NCBI GenBank assembly: GCA_030062745.1
Contig: CP099846.1
Coordinates: 27,053,201 to 27,117,200, forward strand
DNA: 64,000 nucleotides
Reading direction: 5' to 3'
From: Capitulum mitella
Lineage: Eukaryota; Arthropoda; Thecostraca; Pollicipedomorpha; Pollicipedidae
Shown here one piece after another: positions 11,614 to 23,959 of the stretch. The position numbers and the translations under genes are program-made. The first letter of the stretch is position 1; each line of letters starts with the position of its first letter. The notes under the pieces were generated by a model. The model was not told the origin of the DNA and ran no database searches. It was given only the letters and a program-made list of their open reading frames with translations.

Positions 11614-12691
11614 GTACGAGGATGAAGATGAGTTCGTCGCCTATATCGTACAAGACGGGCACCACGGCGGCTACGGTGGCTACGGCGGCGGCCACGGAGG
11701 TTACGGCGGCGGCCACGGAGGCTACGGTGGCGGGCACGGAGGCTACGGAGGCTACGGCAGCCACGGTGGCTACGTCATTGAATACGTCGACGACGATGAC
11801 GGCGGCAAGGGTGGCAAGGGCTTTAAGGGTGGTAAGGGCGGTAAGGGTAAGGGCAAAGGCGGCGGCGGAAAGTCCATTACGCAGGTGCATCATTTCTACC
11901 ACTACCATCCGGCTCCGAGCTACGGCTACAAAAGCTACCAACCGCCGCCCCACGGATACAGGCACCAGTCGTATGGCGCTCCGGCACACAGCGCGCCGCA
12001 CCAGTCGTATGGCGCTCCGGCACACAGCGCGCCGCACCAGTCGTATGGCGCTCCGGCATACAGCGCGCCGCACCAGTCGTATGGCGCTCCGGCACACAGC
12101 GCGCCGCACCACGCGCATAGCACGCCAGCGAGCTACCACGCACCGAGCCCCGCCCACTCCGGAGGCGGACACAATGGCGGGTTCCACAGCTCCGGAGCGT
12201 ACCAGCAGAGCTTCGACGGGGCGGCCGGCCACCAGCAGGCGTTCGCTGGCGCGCCGGTCCACCAGGACACGTTTGTCGAGACGGTGAGCCACCAAGAGGC
12301 GCCTCTGCCGTCGGTGATCTCGCACGGAGGCCCGTCGCTGCTGCCGGTGAGCCACCAGCAGCGTGAGGTCACCATCTCCTCGGTCCAGCAGAGCGCACCG
12401 CTGGCCGTCGCCGGGCCGACGGTCGGCGTCTCCGAGTCGCTCTCCGCCGCGCGGCAGGTGGGCGGCTCCCTCTCCGCGGCGCCGGCGCCCGTCTTCCAGG
12501 ACGCGGGCGTCACCCACTCGTCCGTCTCGCAGTCCTCGTTCGGTCCCGCCACCTCCGGCGTCGTGTCGTCGCTCTCCGAGCCTGTGCTCGTCCGGACCAC
12601 CTCGTCCGTTTCCGACAGCCCCTCGCTCCCCGTCCTGGACGCCAGACCGAGGTACAGGTACGACACGCCGGCCAACCCGCTGACGCTGTAG
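11614..12691 (+). CDS. Exon 3: His/Gly/Tyr-rich repetitive structural (cuticle-like) protein, 396 aa in total
   Basis: The acceptor CATCCTTCAG precedes G-TAC, giving W-YEDEDEF across the junction. The mature chain has five zones. An acidic start is followed by Gly/Tyr/His repeats of GHGGYGG type (11664-11780). Next come the acidic YVIEYVDDDD and a Lys/Gly linker (11803-11874). The core VHHFYHYHPAPSY (about 11886-11924) follows, then four 12-residue repeats HQSYGAPAHSAP (11963-12106; the third has Y for H). A Ser/Val/Pro/Gln-rich tail ends at the TAG at 12689. No cysteine is seen in exon 3, and no enzyme domain. GC-rich codon use contrasts with the AT-rich flanks. Composition and the MKL exon suggest a secreted cuticle, fibre or adhesive protein; the function is inferred. 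The open frame extends upstream into intron, so the 11546 ATG is not the start. The gene converges on its relative at 18540-20090. Confidence 0.75.
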
Positions 12692-13078
12692 GGCCCATCG
12701 ACGAGGGCTCGCTTGGAATTGCTCAAGTTATGTACCAAGCGCTGCGCGTGCTCAACAAGTCCACCAACTTGCCATGCCGATGAAGCGGAAGTTGGAGTTG
12801 AGACCGTGTTCGTCCGCATTGACAGGCCCGCGTAAATGTTTGGAAAGTAACGTGGCTATAGGGGGGAGGGGTAATCCAGCTAAAAGGTCGGCCACCCAGC
12901 TCCTTGCCGAAAGGAAGACTCGTGTCATGTTGTTGTTGTGCTGTGTTATTGTTACGCCGCGCTGTTGGTGGCACAGCTGATCGCCGGAATACAAACGGGC
13001 TCCCAATGTGACAATGATCAGTGTTTCTTTCTATATTCGTCGCCGTGCCTGCGTCCACCGTCGCTTCTCCTCATCCCG

Positions 13079-13084
13079 AATAAA
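13079..13084 (+). terminator. Polyadenylation signal of the 8269 gene
   Basis: AATAAA about 390 bases after the TAG stop, the first canonical signal downstream. It implies a 3' UTR of roughly 400 nt. Confidence 0.6.
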
Positions 13085-13109
13085 CGATGGATCGACATTT
13101 CTGATGCAG

Positions 13110-13979
13110 GGAGATATTGTCGCCGTATTTTACTTCATGTAGCTAGTGCGTAGCTACATGGGCCAGTACTTTAGCCATATCAAAGACATGCAGCTGACTC
13201 CATTTTTCATCTAAATTTAAATTGCTGCAGTAATTTTCTTAAGAGAAGAAAGCCCTTGCTCTGCGGTGAGTCGTACAATGGCAAAAAATTGTTTGCTACT
13301 TACATGAAATTATGTTACCAGGGATGTCCCCTCGCAATCAACAACGCACAAAAACTTCGAACAAATGCCGAGCAAACAAACGGTCAAATCAATAGAGAAT
13401 ACATCGAGCTGTGACACTGGCTGCCAACAAAATACCAGTAGAAATAAATATATGCGACTAATCTGCCACAAAATGGAGGAAGAAAACATATGGCCACGAA
13501 ACTGTCACATGGAATGTCTGCCTTATTCTCGCCACAACACAGCCAATCCGAACCGTCTTTTCAAAACGCTGTATAGTACGCTTTGTGAGGTACGCAAGCT
13601 ATGCCTGGATATGCTGCACAGTTCAGTCCATGTGTTGTCCCATTCTATTTTACAACACCGGCATCGCTCTTGCAGCTTGGCGTCTGGGCCGCAGTTGCAA
13701 ACACTTCTTTTACGAGTTTTTTTACTGTCTTGTTTAGGTTTACTGCTTACGTTAAAATTTTCTTTATTTTGTTTGTCGGAGAAAACAAAATCAAACAAAA
13801 CCTGACTGTCATGCCTCGAGCAGACAGTCCTGAAATATTGACTTTACACGATCAAGGACATTTTCAAATTCACTGGATACCATGACGGCCTCACACAGCG
13901 CCATGAAGAAACTGACGTAACTCGCAACCTCCAACATGATTGCGAGAAGTCAGAGCGATGGCATTCATGACATTTCCTT
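13110..13979. other. Gene-free stretch
   Basis: Spacer downstream of the 8269 gene. Open frames at 13365-13805 and 13601-13885 have no recognisable motif. Confidence 0.3.
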
Positions 13980-14450
13980 CCTTTTGTGGCGACCGAGGTG
14001 CGTGCGTGCGTGCATGCGCGCGTGCTTGCATGCGCGCGCGTGCGGGCGTGTATGTGTGCTCAAGTTTCGGAGCCTCTAGCGCCCGAACGCGTCAGACAAT
14101 CGCGACAATGTGGCACCATCGGGTGCGCCAGCTTGGAAGACAGATTGTTGTGCAGGTTTCGAGGCGACTTGTGGCGCGTGGCACGTGCCACGTGGCTTGA
14201 GCCAAACCTCTGCAGATTCCAATTAATCGCGGACACAGGTGAAACAGCGGATATTGTTGACTCTAGATCCGGTGACAACATGGGCACCCTTACAGGTACT
14301 CGCATTTGTGTTCGGCACCCACGTGTAATCCAAGTGGCAATCTAGGGACACGTGTTTCGATTTGGACTCGGGGCCTCTTAGTGTAAGAGACAATGATCTA
14401 GATGGCTGAAATTTGGTGGGCAGATAGACCAGCACTTTGGTCATCCAACG
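13980..14450 (+). repeat. Dispersed repeat R1, copy A
   Basis: It begins with an alternating GTGC/GCGC tract (13999-14059) and continues with GTTTCGGAGCCTCTAGCGCC and further blocks up to GGCTGAAATTTGGTGGGCAG. The same blocks in the same order recur inverted at 25930-26720 and, truncated, direct at 27201-27470. No coding content. Confidence 0.65.
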
Positions 14451-16560
14451 ATACCCCATATGATGAGCAGCGTGCCACAGGTCGCAGCGCACGTGCGACC
14501 CATTTTAATTTACCCCTTACTAGACGCGAGCAGTCCAGCTTACTTAAGTGATCCCATGCCAAACAGTCCGCTAACGCTGTGAAAATGCGGTCTTTTGGCC
14601 AAACTATCTGGTTTGTAATCAGAGCAGCTGGGTTCAGGCCAAGCCGGCCGCTCGTTTTTTTCATAGCTCACAGTGCGCCGTTACTATGCAGATTTATTTC
14701 ACGGGCAAATGTGCCATTGCATGAATGGGAATATAACTTCCTCTTGCACCACCTTGCTTTCAGGTATCTTTTACTGATGAGTAGTGGTAATGCTGGGACT
14801 AAGCAGGTGCACAGGTCGGTGTGGTAAACAAAACTTCGATTTTGACCCCAAACCAACCGTGTAATACGTTGGTTTGTCTCCAGTTTGTATCCACATGATG
14901 GGGCTGGAAAACTCTATGTTTTTACGTGTCTGAGTTGTTATATTGACTTTTATCAATGACCTTTTTTACACTTGATACAACCCAAGAAGAAACCGCATAA
15001 AGCATCGAAACAGATGAAAAATAAGAACAAGAAAATGCGACTCCCGTTTACTTTGAAAAACGAAACAACAAAGCGTATATTCTGCCTCCGAATTACCTAT
15101 TTCGCTTTTTGATTGCCACGCATATCCAGACGAAACAAAATAAGTCTTTGATTCGACCGCGAGGTAATGGGATAATGTTGCGTCCCCTCCCATTTCCGTT
15201 TGTTTTATCCGGCAAAGCTTCCAAAAAAAAACGAAATCCAAAAACGAAAACGAAAACCAAGCAGCAGCTCCAACTTTTCCGTATCTCTGTTTAAACAACA
15301 GAGTCATCTTTTTGCAAAAATACTTAACCAGGTCTCCATTGTTTCACATGATTTCACAAACGGGATCACAGATGCGTCTTTCAGGCACTGTTAGACTTCG
15401 GTACCTATCTTTTTTTGTCTTGGCGTGGATCGCAAAAATTTCATCAGTGATGGCGAAAAAACACTTACTAGATAGAGTATCAATTTGTATCGCATCATAT
15501 CACGTATGTCATATCACATCAAATCATAAACAACCTCAGGTTGGGTCAACGTCAGTCATTCGCAAGCTTCGAGCAGTGCCAATTTAGCCTCTTTTCTGGT
15601 AATATATCCTACTCAAGCAATCAAAGAATATACAGAAGCTAATGCAATTTTTCCGTGAAATTGAGCACCATTATTACGAAGAACAACAAAGGTCAGGTAT
15701 TCACCAAATTTGGGTTCATAACCTAGGTGGCCTTGTGTCACCTTTTGCAAATTCATGATTTGTGAGCTCATCCGACACTGCGTATTCCAATTACGACCAC
15801 CCCTGTCCTGTACATGTGCTTATGAGGCGGTCGGCAAATGACGTAAAACCCAGGAATTCATCTGAGATGTGACGTCATCTGTGCCCGTGAATTCAAAACA
15901 CACTAGTCACACAGAACCAATTAACTTTCGAGTTAGGCAGGGGTGGAAGTGGAAGGTAGAAAGGAAAATAAATGAAATCAAACAAAGGTGTCCCAGTAAA
16001 TGAAAACACTGATAATGTCAACCAGAACTATTAAGGGAGGACGCATATGTATAATCTGCGAAGGTTTCTATGCAAATTTCCTATGTGTCAACTTTCGTTT
16101 CTGGGAGTTGCTCGAAATAAAAAAATGGGGGGGGGGCATCCAGATTCCAAGCAGCCAAGAGTTATTATTACGACACGAATGAATTCACCGAACGCTGCTT
16201 AGCCCTGCATTACCATTTTGGAAGCCTCCCGCAAATTTTAATCATTATGCTCACACCTAGTCATGCCCATGTTTCATTGTAGGATTCAAAGGAAGTTATC
16301 TCTCTGTTCCATTTTTTTCCATTCTGCGCCACAAAGTTTCCAGTGCTGTTCCTGGTACCGAATTTCACAAAATTATTTTGAGAAATGAAGCCCTGAAACA
16401 TTGCAGCTATTGCATTTATTCCAGCAAGTATTTCTTCTAAGCTGCTGGTCAGTTCGCATAGATCAAGTTAACGTTTTGCGCATTTGTGAGCGGTTCAAAA
16501 GAGTATCGGCGCCGATTTCGATTTCTGGGCGCCCTGGTACCACAAGCGTATAAAACTTCG
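14451..16560. other. Gene-free stretch
   Basis: Noncoding, mostly AT-rich, with a purine-rich patch of ACGAAAA type near 15225-15265. No motifs or paired splice sites recognised. Confidence 0.3.
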
Positions 16561-16620
16561 CCCATACCACTATCATTTTTGATACTGTTTGGTTTCCTAC
16601 CTGATTGACTTACTATAGGG

Positions 16621-16680
16621 CTTAACCCGGCATTGGGCATTTCGCCACCTTCCATTGACTGGGGGGTGGGTGGTTAACGC
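16621..16680 (-). repeat. TTAA-family right end (minus strand)
   Basis: Read on the minus strand this ends in CCGGGTTAA and is preceded by GTTAACCAC, a C-run and CAGTC. That order matches the right ends at 24725, 56168 and 60363. The sequence inside the element (upward on the plus strand) is diverged and its far border was not found. Confidence 0.4.
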
Positions 16681-18300
16681 CCTCTGTTTATCTCGAGAAC
16701 CAATCCTTCGATTCGACTGATTTAAACGTCAATCGATAGCGCCAAGTCTTGCGGTCATGTGACAGATGCGTTTTTAGTTTTGGGCCACTGATGACGTCAC
16801 GGGTCAGGCCCAACACGAATGAGTGATCGTTTTGCCGGAGTCACCTAATCACAATGAAAAGCAAACCGAGGTTGAAGTTTGTATATCATTGTGTTCCTGG
16901 CAGCGAAATGCAATATTCTAAGTGCTACGTGACCCAAAGTCATAAAGATCACGGACGCAGATTGAGTCAAATTTGACCTTCGTTACAATGTGTCATTTAA
17001 TGTATGTTTCCTCATTCATTTGACAAGGAGATTCTAAAAAAGACTCTTGTACAGAGTTGGGCACAAAAAATAAAAGGCCCCAGTTATCGTGCACATGCAT
17101 CATTGTAAGATGTTGTAATTTCAGACTCGGACTACAGAGAGCACGCTAGTGACTTTATCTGACATCTTTGGATGATCTTGCAAGTCAGTTTGCTCTTTAT
17201 TTGCACATTCCCACGGAATATTGTGCAACATTGTACAGGCCGATATCTGTACGCCGGTCATCCAGAACGTCAAACAGACGCCACCAGTTTATCCGCTAAG
17301 CTGAAATCTGCATAAAGCTACCGACGGTCAATCTATAAAAAAATACTGCGATGTTGTAAGAAACTGCTGTGGAAGTTGTACGTGCAGTTTGTAGCAAGAA
17401 AATTCCATAATCCATCAGGCCTCACTCAAAAATCGGCTTATTCAATTCTTTTTGTAAAATGTATTCTCACTGGACCCGGCAAAAATGAAAAATACATATC
17501 TGACCTAGGCTATCCTGGCATGATGTCAGAGGAGCTCCATAATGAACTTTCATATCATGCTAATATGCAATGCAAGCCACAGTCACCATACGTTATAAAA
17601 CACCGTCAATACGGCAGCAAAGTAAAACTTGAACGTCGAATCGCAAAGCATGGTCGTGTTTATGACGTCATTAAGACGCGACCTTGTAAGACCTCGTTTC
17701 ATTTTTCTTTTCGGTATGTGCGCGACTGATGCAAGAAAAGAAAATGAGAGTTTCAGGGCGCTGCGTTTATTCGTTCGGGAGATTTCTGAGAAATGTGCGG
17801 GGGGAGGGGCATTAAGCGTCCTCCCAGTCAACAGCGCGTTAAGGATGCACCAGCTTCGTGCTTTTCTGAAGCCCAGTGCATTGCCTACTCATTTACTCTA
17901 TGTTCATTTTGTTTTCTACGTCTCTACGTATCTATTCATCAGTTCTTTTTAATCTTTGACGTTTTATCCCATATCGATGTACAGATTTGCAGAAATCACT
18001 CCCCGTTTCTGAATATATCTTCCGAAAATTATGTTTGGAAACACACGTGACATAGCTCTGACGTCAAACATGCGGTGTCGGTGCTCACATTCTTAGCGGA
18101 GAGCACCATGACACTTTCTCGATAATTCATCACTTCATAGGCCGTTGACAGCATGTATTTGCATTACAAGCTTGGCCTTCCACAGTGTCAGAAACGACCG
18201 CGGTAATCACAGGCACAATACACATGCACGGCACATATTTGGAGGGCGCAACTGCAAACCAACAAACACGACGCGACGTTCCACTGAGCAACTGAACTGC
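16681..18300. other. Gene-free stretch, possible 3' flank of the 18540 gene
   Basis: Open frames at 17376-17952 show nothing recognisable. An ATTAAA on the minus strand (plus 17948-17953) and an AATAAA (near 17766) could serve as polyadenylation signals of the minus-strand gene ending at 18540. Both are far from its stop. Confidence 0.25.
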
Positions 18301-18539
18301 CTACAATATCAAGAACGAGCACGGTAAAAACACTTCGGAAAATGAAGCTCTCATCGCACCTTTTGTGCTACCATAGCTGTTCGCCGACGGGACATCTTTG
18401 ACATCTTTCTCTTGGATGGAATCACTGACAGGGACACCGGTTCGTCCGCGGAGAAGCGCGAAGCACAGCGGCGCCGAACGCTTGCTGTGCTTGAGGATGG
18501 CAGTGGACGCTAGCCTGCCTCGATTAGTCCGAGGTAGAA

Positions 18540-18843
18540 TCAATGGTAGCTTGGAGGACCGTAGGACGAATGTCCGTAGCTGTGCTTGGGCACGTACGGA
18601 ATGTAGCGAGGCCGTGGGTGGTAGTGATAGAAATTCAAGTACACATGCTCACGAATAGCACCACCACCACCCTTGCCCTTGTGACCGGCTTTGTGACCTT
18701 TGTGACCCTTTCCGCCGCCGCCGGACGACTTCAAGATGATGACCTGCGGTCCGTATTTGACGTGATGTCCATATCCACCTCCGTGACCGTATCCTCCGCC
18801 GCTGTGACCTTGCCCGTAGCCGCCGACAGCACCGTACGGTGCC
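18540..18843 (-). CDS. Exon 3: Gly/His-rich secreted protein with FYHYHP core, 131 aa in total
   Basis: Read on the minus strand after the acceptor CATTCCGCAG. The exon starts in phase 2 (P-APYGAVGGYGQGH). It encodes Gly/Tyr/His repeats, the hydrophobic strand KYGPQVIILKSS, a Gly/Lys/His linker (KGHKGHKAGHKGKGGGG), the core HVYLNFYHYHPRPRYIPYV and a short tail SYGHSSYGPPSYH before TGA at 18542-18540. The order Gly/His zone, hydrophobic strand, Gly-Lys linker, FYHYHPxPxY, Ser-Tyr-Gly zone is that of the 396-residue protein at 8269-12691, so the two are paralogues. This one lacks the 12-residue repeats and the Ser/Val-rich tail. Likely a secreted structural protein; no cysteine and no enzyme motif. 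Confidence 0.72.
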
Positions 18844-19282
18844 CTGCGGAATGAGGCGTGCGTTACGCGTCCGGTTGTGAAGACCGCTGATGTTCGTCAT
18901 CCAAGGACCACCAGCTCTGAACAGGTCAAGACCACCGTATAAAACAAATGGTTAAAGATGGGCTAAGCCGTGTAAATGTGCATAATCGCGCACCTGCCAC
19001 ACCGCTTTAAATAACAGCCGTTATCCTTTTCATTGATGACGCAATCTTGCGCAGGAAAAAGCAGCCATAATTGCTAAAAGCCGACCAGTTTCCAGCGGAA
19101 CTCGTCTCGCTGTCCCTTTCAGCAGCAGAATGAATGCGGTCTCAAACGGAAGTCGGCGCGAACGAGCGTTCCTAATTTCGCGCACGTCGGCCGGTTCTCC
19201 TGAGACGCCCGGCTGTCGCAACGCCGCGGCAGGAGATTAACGCCGGAACGGGAAGCGCCGCCGCGAGCGGCCGGCCACTCAC

Positions 19283-19365
19283 GGGAAAAAGCCGCCGCCG
19301 CCGCCGCCGCCATCCGGTCTGCTAAGGACGACCACTGCCAGGGCGGCCAGCACTGCAGCGAGCAA
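19283..19365 (-). CDS. Exon 2 of the Gly/His-rich protein (signal peptide)
   Basis: Minus strand, after acceptor TTCTGTTGCAG. It encodes LLAAVLAALAVVVLS, then RPD, seven glycines and FF, and ends in CC before the strong donor GTGAGTGG. The length of 83 nt leaves phase 2, as exon 3 needs (CC plus G gives Pro). With MKL from exon 1 it makes a complete signal peptide. Confidence 0.75.
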
Positions 19366-20081
19366 CTGCAACAGAAGCGTCCGTTAGCCAGGACGCGCGG
19401 CGCAGGGGAGCGCGAGGGTAAAGGGTGTTTTTTCAAGGGAAAACAAACTCCAATGGTCAGGCAGTACACCTGTTTAAGACTGAAGGCATTGGTGGCGGAG
19501 AAATTGCCTCCGCAGGATGCGCACGGTGAAGGACTTTGAGGCCTTAGTCATCACAACTGTCCCTGGACCAGCATGGCATGCTGTGTTTTTCATTGACTCC
19601 AAGAATGACGTTACGAGGAGACGTCTCTCCAATGATCCTGACAACCAAGCAAGGTATTTAGCTATTCAGCATGTCATGATATAGAAATAAGGAGCGTATC
19701 GCAGAGTTCGTGGATAACTGATTTACGGAAAACTTGAAAATGTAGTCAAAGAAAATATAGATGTTCAATAAAAGCACTGGCACCCCTATTACACGAAACA
19801 TCTTTGCATGGCATGACAACTAGCGTAACACTTAAAGCAGGCATGGCAGAAAAATATGCAACAGTAATTGCCTGACCACATATTTGAGTATTACTATAGC
19901 AGATGCAGCATCAGGCAGCCGACTTATGACGCCGCTGGAGAAATTTGCCTTATTTACTCCTACGACGCAGGAGAGCAAGAAATATAATGACTCATGCACC
20001 AGAAAGTTTGCGTTTTTACCCCCACAAAGTGGAATCCTGAAAACGAAACCACCCAAAAGTCGCCCCAAACACTCTGCTCAC

Positions 20082-20090
20082 CAGCTTCAT
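20082..20090 (-). CDS. Exon 1 of the Gly/His-rich protein (M-K-L)
   Basis: ATGAAGCTG followed by GTGAGC on the minus strand. The coding exon is identical to that of the 8269 gene. Intron 1 is 19366-20081 and intron 2 is 18844-19282. Confidence 0.7.
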
Positions 20091-20130
20091 CCTGGATCTC
20101 CTTGCGATCTCGTTACCGCTCAGGGTGCGT

Positions 20131-20162
20131 CTGCCGACCATGCGGCGGAGGCGCTTCTTATA
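20131..20162 (-). promoter_or_regulatory. TATA box and predicted start site of the 20090 gene
   Basis: TATAAG on the minus strand at 20162-20157. The A of GCAGAC at 20132 lies 30 bases downstream and is the likely start, giving a leader of about 42 nt. The initiator is weaker than that of the paralogue. Confidence 0.55.
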
Positions 20163-22360
20163 CCCGAACTTGCACCGCCGATGACCACACAAAGACCGCC
20201 AGATCGGGAAGTGGCGGGAGATTTGGGAAAGTGCCCATTGAAAGCAAAAGTGGGACTAGATTCGGACGTTTTGGAGCCGGCCAGGCGTCCACGCGACGCT
20301 GCGGAACGCCCAGTGCTGCGTAACCAGCAGCGTTGTGAAATGGTTTCGCCGGGGTGGTTTGCGACGGCTTGCGGAACTCCCTTGTACAATGCAATGCCGG
20401 GGCTCGAAAATTATGCTTGGCATTTGAATCTGACTCTGTTGGTGAGAGGGGACACTTCGGTTACGAGGAGGCGTGTAGACACCGTTTGTTACCAAGGATA
20501 GATTCTTCCCAGTGTCAGAACGACATGAAAGGCTCAGTCATCGCAACTTTGACAAGTGATATTTTACTACGTTGCAGCAGAAAGGAAGTCGGAGTATTTA
20601 TATTAAGTGGCGTATATTATGCATTTTTTTAAGTCCTTATGACTTACGCACGACACCATTTGCCCTTCTTCCGCCTTTCAGAGTTATTTTACGTCCTCCG
20701 AAATTACCTGCTGGATCTGGCCTGGCCTGGCCTAGTTCAGCAAATATATGCACCTGAAACCTGTGAACGGATATGGGAAAAGTGATGCTTATGTTCTATA
20801 AACTCATAAGTTGGCAGACGCAGATTTTACTTTGCTTTCATGTCCAAATTAAAAGGAGATATGCTTTGTTCGGTCAGAAAAGTAAGAAGTCCAGAGAAGA
20901 TAAGAGTACAGGCCTGCGACAAGATAACTTCATCTTTCATTATCCTAAACATTTCCTGAAAAACCTAGCAATCTGCTTTGCTTCCCCATACCATGGCTTT
21001 TCGCCTACTCGTCATGATGACCGTACTCTTTATTGGCTTCTCAAAATATCGGTTAGGTGCCACGCTTCGTCCTGCACGACACAAGAAATAACTATTCCAT
21101 TTCAACAACTGTAACCGGATCTGACAAGAGGTCGTCTCTGGTCAAATTTACCATTCGAAACATTTTTATGCCCAAACAACCAAGGAATCCATCATTAATT
21201 TATCTTGGTAGCTAATACGCTCCAAATAGCTCTCGTCTGAATATCTGGGGAAGACCTTTTTAAGAAGGGACATTTATGTGAATGCCTTGCAAAAAGGCAA
21301 TGCCTTGTGGCAATCTCACAAACATTGACACGAAATCTGTCTCATGAGTATACTTTATGTATAGACAGTGCTTGTTTGGAATATATTATATGTGCCGCTT
21401 TATGTGCTTTATGCACATCGTTTTTGACATATTTTTCTGTTGCAAGCTTTGATTTCGTGGATGTTGTTGAATTAAACAAAACTGCATGCCCATGGCGATG
21501 ATGATTACTGAAACTAAGGTAACGATATTCCCTTTGGTCTTGTTCGGTTGTTTGGGCTTCTGGCAGTAGCACCATGAGACAGAGATGAAAACGGTATGCC
21601 AACACAACAAATCAACGCCCGCATGCCAAATCTACCAAAATGCGTTAGTGGTTAGAATGCACCAGCTCTTTCAACCCAGATCGAGATTTTTGTCACGATA
21701 GCTTGGTCTTTAGTCTAGGCGAACAAAAACAACGACTAAAACGGCAATCTGGAAACCCTGAGCATCGTGTCCTTGGAGTTCCGTGGCCTTCACGTATTGG
21801 GGTCCCAATCACTGACGTTTGCTTGGTCCGGGAATTGGTGTTGGTATTCGGGAGCGGTGCTGTAACCGTGAAACATACATTAATTTTGCACGCATTCATC
21901 ACAGTGATTTCACGGAAAGGAAGGTTTCTGCTTCCTAGCAAAATACATGTTAGGCACTTTTCATGTGTCTAAATCACAAACAACAGATGACAGCCAGGTG
22001 ACGGAAGTTGACGTCGGTACCGCTGGCGCACTAGCACCTAACAGTCATTTTCACGCAACAAAATCTGGTCAAACATATCACAACTGAAACGCAGTGTAGT
22101 CCAGATCACGCCGCAGAAAGCTTCTGAAGCGGCTTTTCACCGTCAGAAACTGAAGCTTCTCGAAAGAGTCCGGGTGCATGTAGAGCAGGACTGAACTGTC
22201 GGCGGTATCCACCGAAACAGTTCGAGCGAATCAGGAACCACAAGATGTGGCGACGATCTGCACGTCCTCAATCCCGAACCGCAACTGGCAGGCGGCATTT
22301 TTCGTTGTCATGTGCCCGACCCTTACGGTCTATTCCGCATGACTTAGAACCTGTTCTTTT
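20163..22360. other. Gene-free stretch upstream of the 20090 gene
   Basis: No exon recognised. A tRNA-like A-box fragment (GTTAGTGGTTAGAATGCA) lies at about 21643-21660 without a convincing B box, so I do not call a tRNA. Confidence 0.3.
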
Positions 22361-22370
22361 CGCAGTTTTA

Positions 22371-22445
22371 ACCCGGCAGTTGCTGAAGCATTTCGCCACC
22401 TTGCACTTTCTGGGAAGGGGGCGGGGTCAGGGCCCCACCTCCCTA
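22371..22445 (-). repeat. TTAA-family right end (minus strand)
   Basis: On the minus strand it ends TGCCGGGTTAA, preceded by GGTGGCGAAATGC and a C-rich run. It matches 16621-16680 closely, including the shared block GGTGGCGAAATGC. Confidence 0.4.
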
Positions 22446-23935
22446 ACTGATGGACCGGTTCGGCTAATTCCAACGGCAATTGATTGTCCCCAGCCATGTG
22501 GTCCCGAGCAGGTATGGAGTGCCATATCGAGGTCTAGGGCTGCTGCGGGAGCCACACAGACCGTGTACAAACATAACAGGGGACGGTAAAAAAAAAAAAC
22601 GCAATGCTACGTGATGCGGTGCCCCATTCTGTTCTGCTTCATGTGGGTACACTCACATGCATGTAGCTCGTGACGGATATCTGGCGTCACCAGTTTCATA
22701 TAATGATGCATGACTATTTTTATTTAGTTAAGCTTTTCGGAATATATGTGAGTACAGTGGTATGGTATGTGTATGTATGCAGATGGCACAAAAAACAAAT
22801 ATTTCGGCTCAACTTGGTATGCCTTCGTCAATGAGACCAGTAATGTACTGGCAAAGGTTGTCAAGTTTTTGCTCAGAAGGGGTGCTTGAACGAAGCGAGT
22901 TAAGGCAGCCATGCAGTCGATGAAAACCAAAGGCCGGAATATTTGCTTCCTTGTATGCACTTCACAAATAACTCTTGAATTATCCTTCTTTGATCAACAA
23001 TTTGGAAATGCAGAAAAATGTCTGAAACCCACTTATTGCTTATGCGTTTTTGGCTTCTAATTTTATTCATAAAACTGAAAACCGTTATAATTTACGACTT
23101 TTATTTGTCTCAAAAGACCTGAATGGCAATGACGCCAAAAAACTCTGGGACAACTTTCTTAAAAGGAAATTGGAAGCTGCGTACACTTTAATTCAAATAG
23201 TTGCACTGTTCTGGACATGCAGTGTCTGCCTTTGTATTAGGAGCTTATGGTTTAGCAGCAAGGCGATTTTGTGCGTCAGTCATTGATCATGAGTCCTTAG
23301 AACTACTCATGTTGCAAAATGTTCCAAAAGTGCTCAGTGCCTGGGCTGGGTTTAAACCCGCAACATTATTTAGATAAAGAAGTACGTAAGAAATGAATTC
23401 ATGCGGGAAATTGAATCTCAAAAGGCCACACCGGAAATCACATGAGAAAATTTCTGACAAGGCTCCCTTGGAGGAAACTGGAAACTGACCACAAATGAAC
23501 AGCTCCATTGCCCCGTGGACCTAACTTGACCTTTCTGTTTTTTTTTTATGCCATGAACTGACAAAACCGCCGCCTCACTCAGCACAACAGACTATCATCA
23601 GGTGGCCTGGCTAGCAAGCATCCATTGGCTGAAGATGGAAGTAAATACGAAATAAGCATAGCAGTTTACAACCCAGAGATTAACCAAACAGCCTTTGCAA
23701 CCAACTACTCTCCCTGAGTAAAAGTGTTCCTTAGAAAAGGTATTACTTCAGCACAATAAAACTCCATCACGTGCCTTCATACACCTATGTTTGCACCAGG
23801 AAGTATTAAAATGGCTTTCGCGATTGGTCTTACGACATAAATTGACACCAAATATGAAAAATCACGATTATTAAATCTGATATGTCCCGGCTCCGAATGG
23901 AGGGGACGATTGACCACCCCTTGAGTTCAGATCAC
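22446..23935. other. Gene-free stretch
   Basis: Noncoding AT-rich DNA; no motif, repeat partner or exon found. Confidence 0.3.
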
Positions 23936-23959
23936 GAGTAACTGTTATGAGCCAAAATG

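Noticed and set aside
11591-12819. Long antisense and off-frame open frames over exon 3 (up to 308 codons)
   Set aside because: Shadows of the GC-rich repeats of the real plus-strand frame, which alone has a promoter, signal peptide and splice phases that fit.
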